The notes under the pieces were generated by a model, which saw only the letters and a list, made by a program, of their open reading frames with translations, did no database searches and was not told the DNA's origin. A stretch of 8,632 nucleotides of DNA from Verrucomicrobiota bacterium (lineage in GTDB: Bacteria > Verrucomicrobiota > Verrucomicrobiia > Limisphaerales > CAIQOK01). The stretch is from positions 1-8,632 of the forward strand of contig JANYDP010000594.1 of NCBI GenBank assembly GCA_025363535.1, written 5' to 3'. The position numbers and the translations under genes were made by a program. This document shows positions 6,186-8,632 of this stretch, one piece after another (positions within the stretch are counted from its first letter, which is position 1; each line of letters begins with the position of its first letter).

Positions 6186-6500
6186 ATGAGGCGGCAGGCG
6201 TTCATCATGCGGTTGAAGCCGGGCAACGTGGCGGAATACAAAAAGCGTCACGACGAACTCTGGCCGGAACTTTCGGCGGCGTTGCGCGCGGCGGGCATCA
6301 CGGATTATTCCATCTTTCTCGACGAGCAGACTTTGACTTTGTTCGCAGTGAGAAAGGTTGCGGATGAAGAGGCACTGGCTCCGCTGCCGAAACTGCCCAT
6401 CGTGCGGAAGTGGTGGGATTGGATGGCACCGCTAATGGAAGTCAACACGGACAATTCGCCGAAAGAATGGCCATTGAAGGAAGTTTTTCATCTGGAGTGA
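6186..6500 (+). CDS. rhaM: L-rhamnose mutarotase
   Basis: This complete 104-residue protein has the same length as E. coli RhaM (also called rhaU in rhizobia). It interconverts alpha and beta anomers of L-rhamnose in the cytoplasm, so that imported sugar reaches RhaA in the usable form (EC 5.1.3.32). Conserved features are F6-I-M8, Y18 and the catalytic H22 in KKRHDELWPEL, Y41 and D46 in the YSIFLD segment, the W76-W77-x-x-M80 block, and the C-terminal NTDNSP...EVFHLE. The ATG at 6186 aligns with the family start and sits ten bases after the GATTTTGCC inverted repeat, with no good Shine-Dalgarno sequence. Its stop (6498-6500) lies inside the ribosome-binding region of the next gene, suggesting coupling. 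The assignment is very secure. Confidence 0.97.
   Translation: MRRQAFIMRLKPGNVAEYKKRHDELWPELSAALRAAGITDYSIFLDEQTLTLFAVRKVADEEALAPLPKLPIVRKWWDWMAPLMEVNTDNSPKEWPLKEVFHLE
6494..6497 (+). promoter_or_regulatory. Shine-Dalgarno site of the rhamnosidase gene
   Basis: GGAG lies 9 nt before ATG 6507 and overlaps the end of rhaM (the first T of its TGA is at 6498). It decides in favour of ATG 6507, not the in-frame ATG at 6600, and hence in favour of the repeat at 6519-6605 being translated. Confidence 0.75.
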
Positions 6501-6506
6501 CGAATT

Positions 6507-8632
6507 ATGAAATTGAAGAAACATCGAACATTGAACACTGAACTCCGAACGCTGAACGGGACGAACATTCGATGTTCGGCGTTCAGCGTTCAATGTTCGA
6601 TGTTTTCCACTTTGTTGCTGATTTGCTTTGCCGCACTTCTCACGAACGCCGCGCCGCAAAATCCCGACCTCGCCTGGCCGAAAATTTCCAGCGAGCAAAA
6701 GCCGTGGGCGTTCAACTGGTGGATGGGCAGCGCGGTGGACAAAACCAATCTCACGCACGAACTCGAACGCTACGCCGCCGCCGGCCTCGGCGGCATCCAC
6801 ATCATCCCAATCTACGGCGCGAAAGGATTTGAGAATAAATATATCAATTATCTCTCGCCGCAATGGATGGAGATGATGGGCTGGGCCGTGAGCGAGGCGC
6901 ATCGCCTTGGCATGGGCGTGGACATGACCACCGGCAGCGGCTGGTGTTTCGGCGGGCCGCAGGTGACGGATGAAGATGCGAACGCGAATGTCGTCGTGCG
7001 GGTGATTGATGTGGAGAAAGACAAGCCTTGGAAAATGCCGACTGATTTGAAAGGAGTTCAAGCGTTCGTTATTTTCTCGCCCGATGGAAAAAGCCGCGAC
7101 GTGACCAGCTTGGTCAACAACCCAATCAAAGATTTTGAGTTGAAGCCTGCACCCGGCGATAAAATTTACATCATCTCTCAAAAACCCAGCGGCCAGAAAG
7201 TGAAACGCGCCGGCCCCGGCGGTGAGGGTTGGATGCTAAATTTAATCTATCCGCACGCGATGGATGATTTCCTCAAGCCTTACACGTCGGCTTTCGCCAA
7301 TTACCACGGCCCGAAACCGCGTGCGCAGTATCACGACTCTTACGAATATCGCTCCGACTGGTCGCCGGATTTTTTTGCGCAATTCGAGAGGCGTCGTGGC
7401 TATCGTTTGCAAACCGAATTGCCTGCATTGTTCAGCAAGAATCCCGACGAACATTCCGCGCGCGTCTTGTGCGACTATCGCCAGACTGTTTCTGAAATCA
7501 TGGAGGAATCGCTGACCAAGTGGGTGAACTGGTCGCACGAACGCGGCTTCATCACGCGCGATCAGGCGCACGGTTCGCCCGGCAACTGGCTCGACCTTTA
7601 CGCCACCGCCGACATTCCTGAAACGGAAATGTTTCATCTCGACCGCAACAAATTGATCTCCAAGTTCGCGTCGTCCGCCGCGCACGTCACCGGCAAACCG
7701 CTCGTCAGTTCCGAGACCGGCACCTGGATCGAGGAACATTTCACCGAGAAACTTTCCGACGTGAAATATCTTTTCGACGACCTGTTTCTCTCCGGCATCA
7801 ACCATATGTTTTATCACGGCTGCATCTATTCGCCCGACGAAGCACCGTGGCCCGGCTGGCATTTCTACGCCTCGCTCGAAATGAACCCGCGCAATTCCAT
7901 CTGGCACGACGCCCCCGCGCTCAACGCCTACGCCGCACGCTGCCAGGCCGTCTTGCAATCCGGCCAGCCCGACAACGACATCCTGCTTTACTACAACGCC
8001 GCTGATTTCTGGATGCAGCCCGGCGACAAGCTGCTGCCGCAACTCACCGTCCATGCGCGCGACTGGTTCGAGGGCCAGCCCATCGGCAAGGTCGCGAAGG
8101 AACTGTGGGATAAAGGCTACGCGTTCGACTACGTCTCGGACGCACAGTTGAAAAAGACGAAATACCGTTTTGGAAAAATCGAAATGCCCGGCGGCAATTA
8201 CAAAGTCATCGTGGTGCCCGAGTGCAAATACATTCCGTTGGAAACGTTCAAGCATTTGCTCGCGCTGGCGGAGAAAGGCGCAACGGTGATTTTCGAAAAC
8301 AATTTGCCGGCGGATGTTTCGGGCTTAAAAGATTTTGAAAGTCGGCGCAACGAACTGGCACGTTTATCCAAGCTGCCGAAGGGCATTGTCTTTGGTTCAA
8401 CCGCCGGGATGAACAGCTTTCTGGGCAAAGGTCATGTGATTCAAGCGCGGGCGTCCTTTGGGCTAAGATTTTCCGGGGCGGTTTCTGAACCGATGGCAGA
8501 ATCCGGCCTTTCATGCGCGCGCCGTTCGTTCGACGGAGCCTGGAATTATTTCGTCGCGAACCGCAGCGGCACGAACATCGATGGTTGGATTCGCCTCGGC
8601 CATCATGCCGAATCCGTTGTCGTGCTTGATCC
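6507..8632 (+). CDS. Exported GH106-type alpha-L-rhamnosidase, 3'-truncated by the window edge
   Basis: One frame stays open from ATG 6507 to the last base, giving 708 complete codons without a stop. The N-terminus is MKLKK, then 29 repeat-coded residues, then a hydrophobic core (about 35-45) and an Ala-rich site TNAAP (46-50), giving a signal peptide with an unusually long n-region. The mature protein begins with the GH106-like block PWAFNWWMGSAV (66-77), followed by LERYAAAGLGGIHIIP, RDQAHGSPGNW (351-361), DLYATADIPETE (363-374) and SSETGTW (401-407). The acidic residues E372, E374 and E403 are candidates for the active-site carboxylates, not proven here. Later it has a hydrophobic, possibly beta-sandwich, part (about 485 onward). 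Family members run about 800-1100 residues, so the C-terminus is missing. It would cut terminal L-rhamnose from polysaccharides such as rhamnogalacturonan in the periplasm or outside the cell, feeding the importer upstream. It starts 6 nt after rhaM. Confidence 0.88.
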   Translation, partial: MKLKKHRTLNTELRTLNGTNIRCSAFSVQCSMFSTLLLICFAALLTNAAPQNPDLAWPKISSEQKPWAFNWWMGSAVDKTNLTHELERYAAAGLGGIHIIPIYGAKGFENKYINYLSPQWMEMMGWAVSEAHRLGMGVDMTTGSGWCFGGPQVTDEDANANVVVRVIDVEKDKPWKMPTDLKGVQAFVIFSPDGKSRDVTSLVNNPIKDFELKPAPGDKIYIISQKPSGQKVKRAGPGGEGWMLNLIYPHAMDDFLKPYTSAFANYHGPKPRAQYHDSYEYRSDWSPDFFAQFERRRGYRLQTELPALFSKNPDEHSARVLCDYRQTVSEIMEESLTKWVNWSHERGFITRDQAHGSPGNWLDLYATADIPETEMFHLDRNKLISKFASSAAHVTGKPLVSSETGTWIEEHFTEKLSDVKYLFDDLFLSGINHMFYHGCIYSPDEAPWPGWHFYASLEMNPRNSIWHDAPALNAYAARCQAVLQSGQPDNDILLYYNAADFWMQPGDKLLPQLTVHARDWFEGQPIGKVAKELWDKGYAFDYVSDAQLKKTKYRFGKIEMPGGNYKVIVVPECKYIPLETFKHLLALAEKGATVIFENNLPADVSGLKDFESRRNELARLSKLPKGIVFGSTAGMNSFLGKGHVIQARASFGLRFSGAVSEPMAESGLSCARRSFDGAWNYFVANRSGTNIDGWIRLGHHAESVVVLD
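6519..6605. repeat. 87-bp heptamer-based inverted repeat inside the rhamnosidase signal peptide
   Basis: The left arm 6519-6558 and the reverse complement of the right arm 6566-6605 match at 34 of 40 positions, 28 of the outermost 30, around a 7-nt loop. Each arm is itself a run of 7-bp units of pattern YGAACNN (CGAACAT, TGAACAC, TGAACTC, CGAACGC, TGAACGG). The full inverted repeat is 87 bp, exactly 29 codons, with no stop in the rhamnosidase frame. It encodes residues 5-33, between the basic MKLK and the hydrophobic core. Confidence 0.93.

Noticed and set aside
6507..6605. ATG 6600 as the rhamnosidase start, making the repeat an untranslated leader
   Set aside because: It would give a signal peptide with no basic residue and no ribosome binding site, whereas ATG 6507 has GGAG at 9 nt and begins MKLKK. 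It is kept as a minority possibility.
7242..8255. A 337-residue open frame on the minus strand
   Set aside because: It is a shadow of the GH106 gene caused by GC-rich codon positions; the plus strand carries clear family motifs throughout. The minus-strand frames at 5105-6241, 361-1011 and 2339-3034 are rejected for the same reason.

Overview
The window is one strand-coherent (+) block of L-rhamnose uptake and catabolism genes, open at both ends. In order it holds: the 3' three quarters of L-rhamnose isomerase (rhaA); a small PD-(D/E)XK-type 'GxxExxY' protein; a complete sugar ABC importer (two-domain ATPase, two permeases, periplasmic sugar-binding protein); L-rhamnose mutarotase (rhaM); and the first ~708 residues of an exported GH106-type alpha-L-rhamnosidase. 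The functional reading is direct. The exported rhamnosidase releases L-rhamnose from plant or algal glycans, the ABC system imports it, RhaM interconverts its anomers, and RhaA makes L-rhamnulose. Kinase and aldolase genes are not in the window and may lie upstream.

The host is a Gram-negative-type bacterium, judged from the secreted enzyme with a signal peptide and a periplasmic-type binding protein. GC content looks moderately high. A glycan-degrading rhamnose operon littered with short 7-bp and 10-bp period intergenic repeats is what I associate with Verrucomicrobiota (Pedosphaera/Limisphaerales-like) or neighbouring PVC lineages. This is inference from style, not from a marker gene.

The most unusual aspect is the junctions. 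Every gene-gene boundary carries short-period or inverted-repeat DNA, and the repeats run into the coding sequences. rhaA/GxxExxY has a decamer inverted repeat that supplies the rhaA stop. GxxExxY/ATPase has a second copy of the same decamer repeat that supplies the GxxExxY stop. ATPase/permease 1 has five AAATCCC and four GGAAYTT heptamers. Permease 1/permease 2 has a related decamer that spans the stop and start codons and encodes the permease 2 N-terminus. Permease 2/binding protein has two AACCAAC units. Binding protein/rhaM has a 17-bp inverted repeat around a GATTTTGCC motif. In the rhamnosidase, an 87-bp heptamer-based inverted repeat is inserted in frame inside the signal-peptide n-region.

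The GxxExxY gene lies between two near-identical 34-bp repeats (31/34 matches), so 988-1519 looks like a self-contained nuclease-like-gene-plus-repeat cassette dropped between rhaA and the transporter. This is the best candidate here for a poorly described system: a family of small repeats, possibly mobilised by or for a PD-(D/E)XK protein, that settle at start/stop junctions without breaking the operon.
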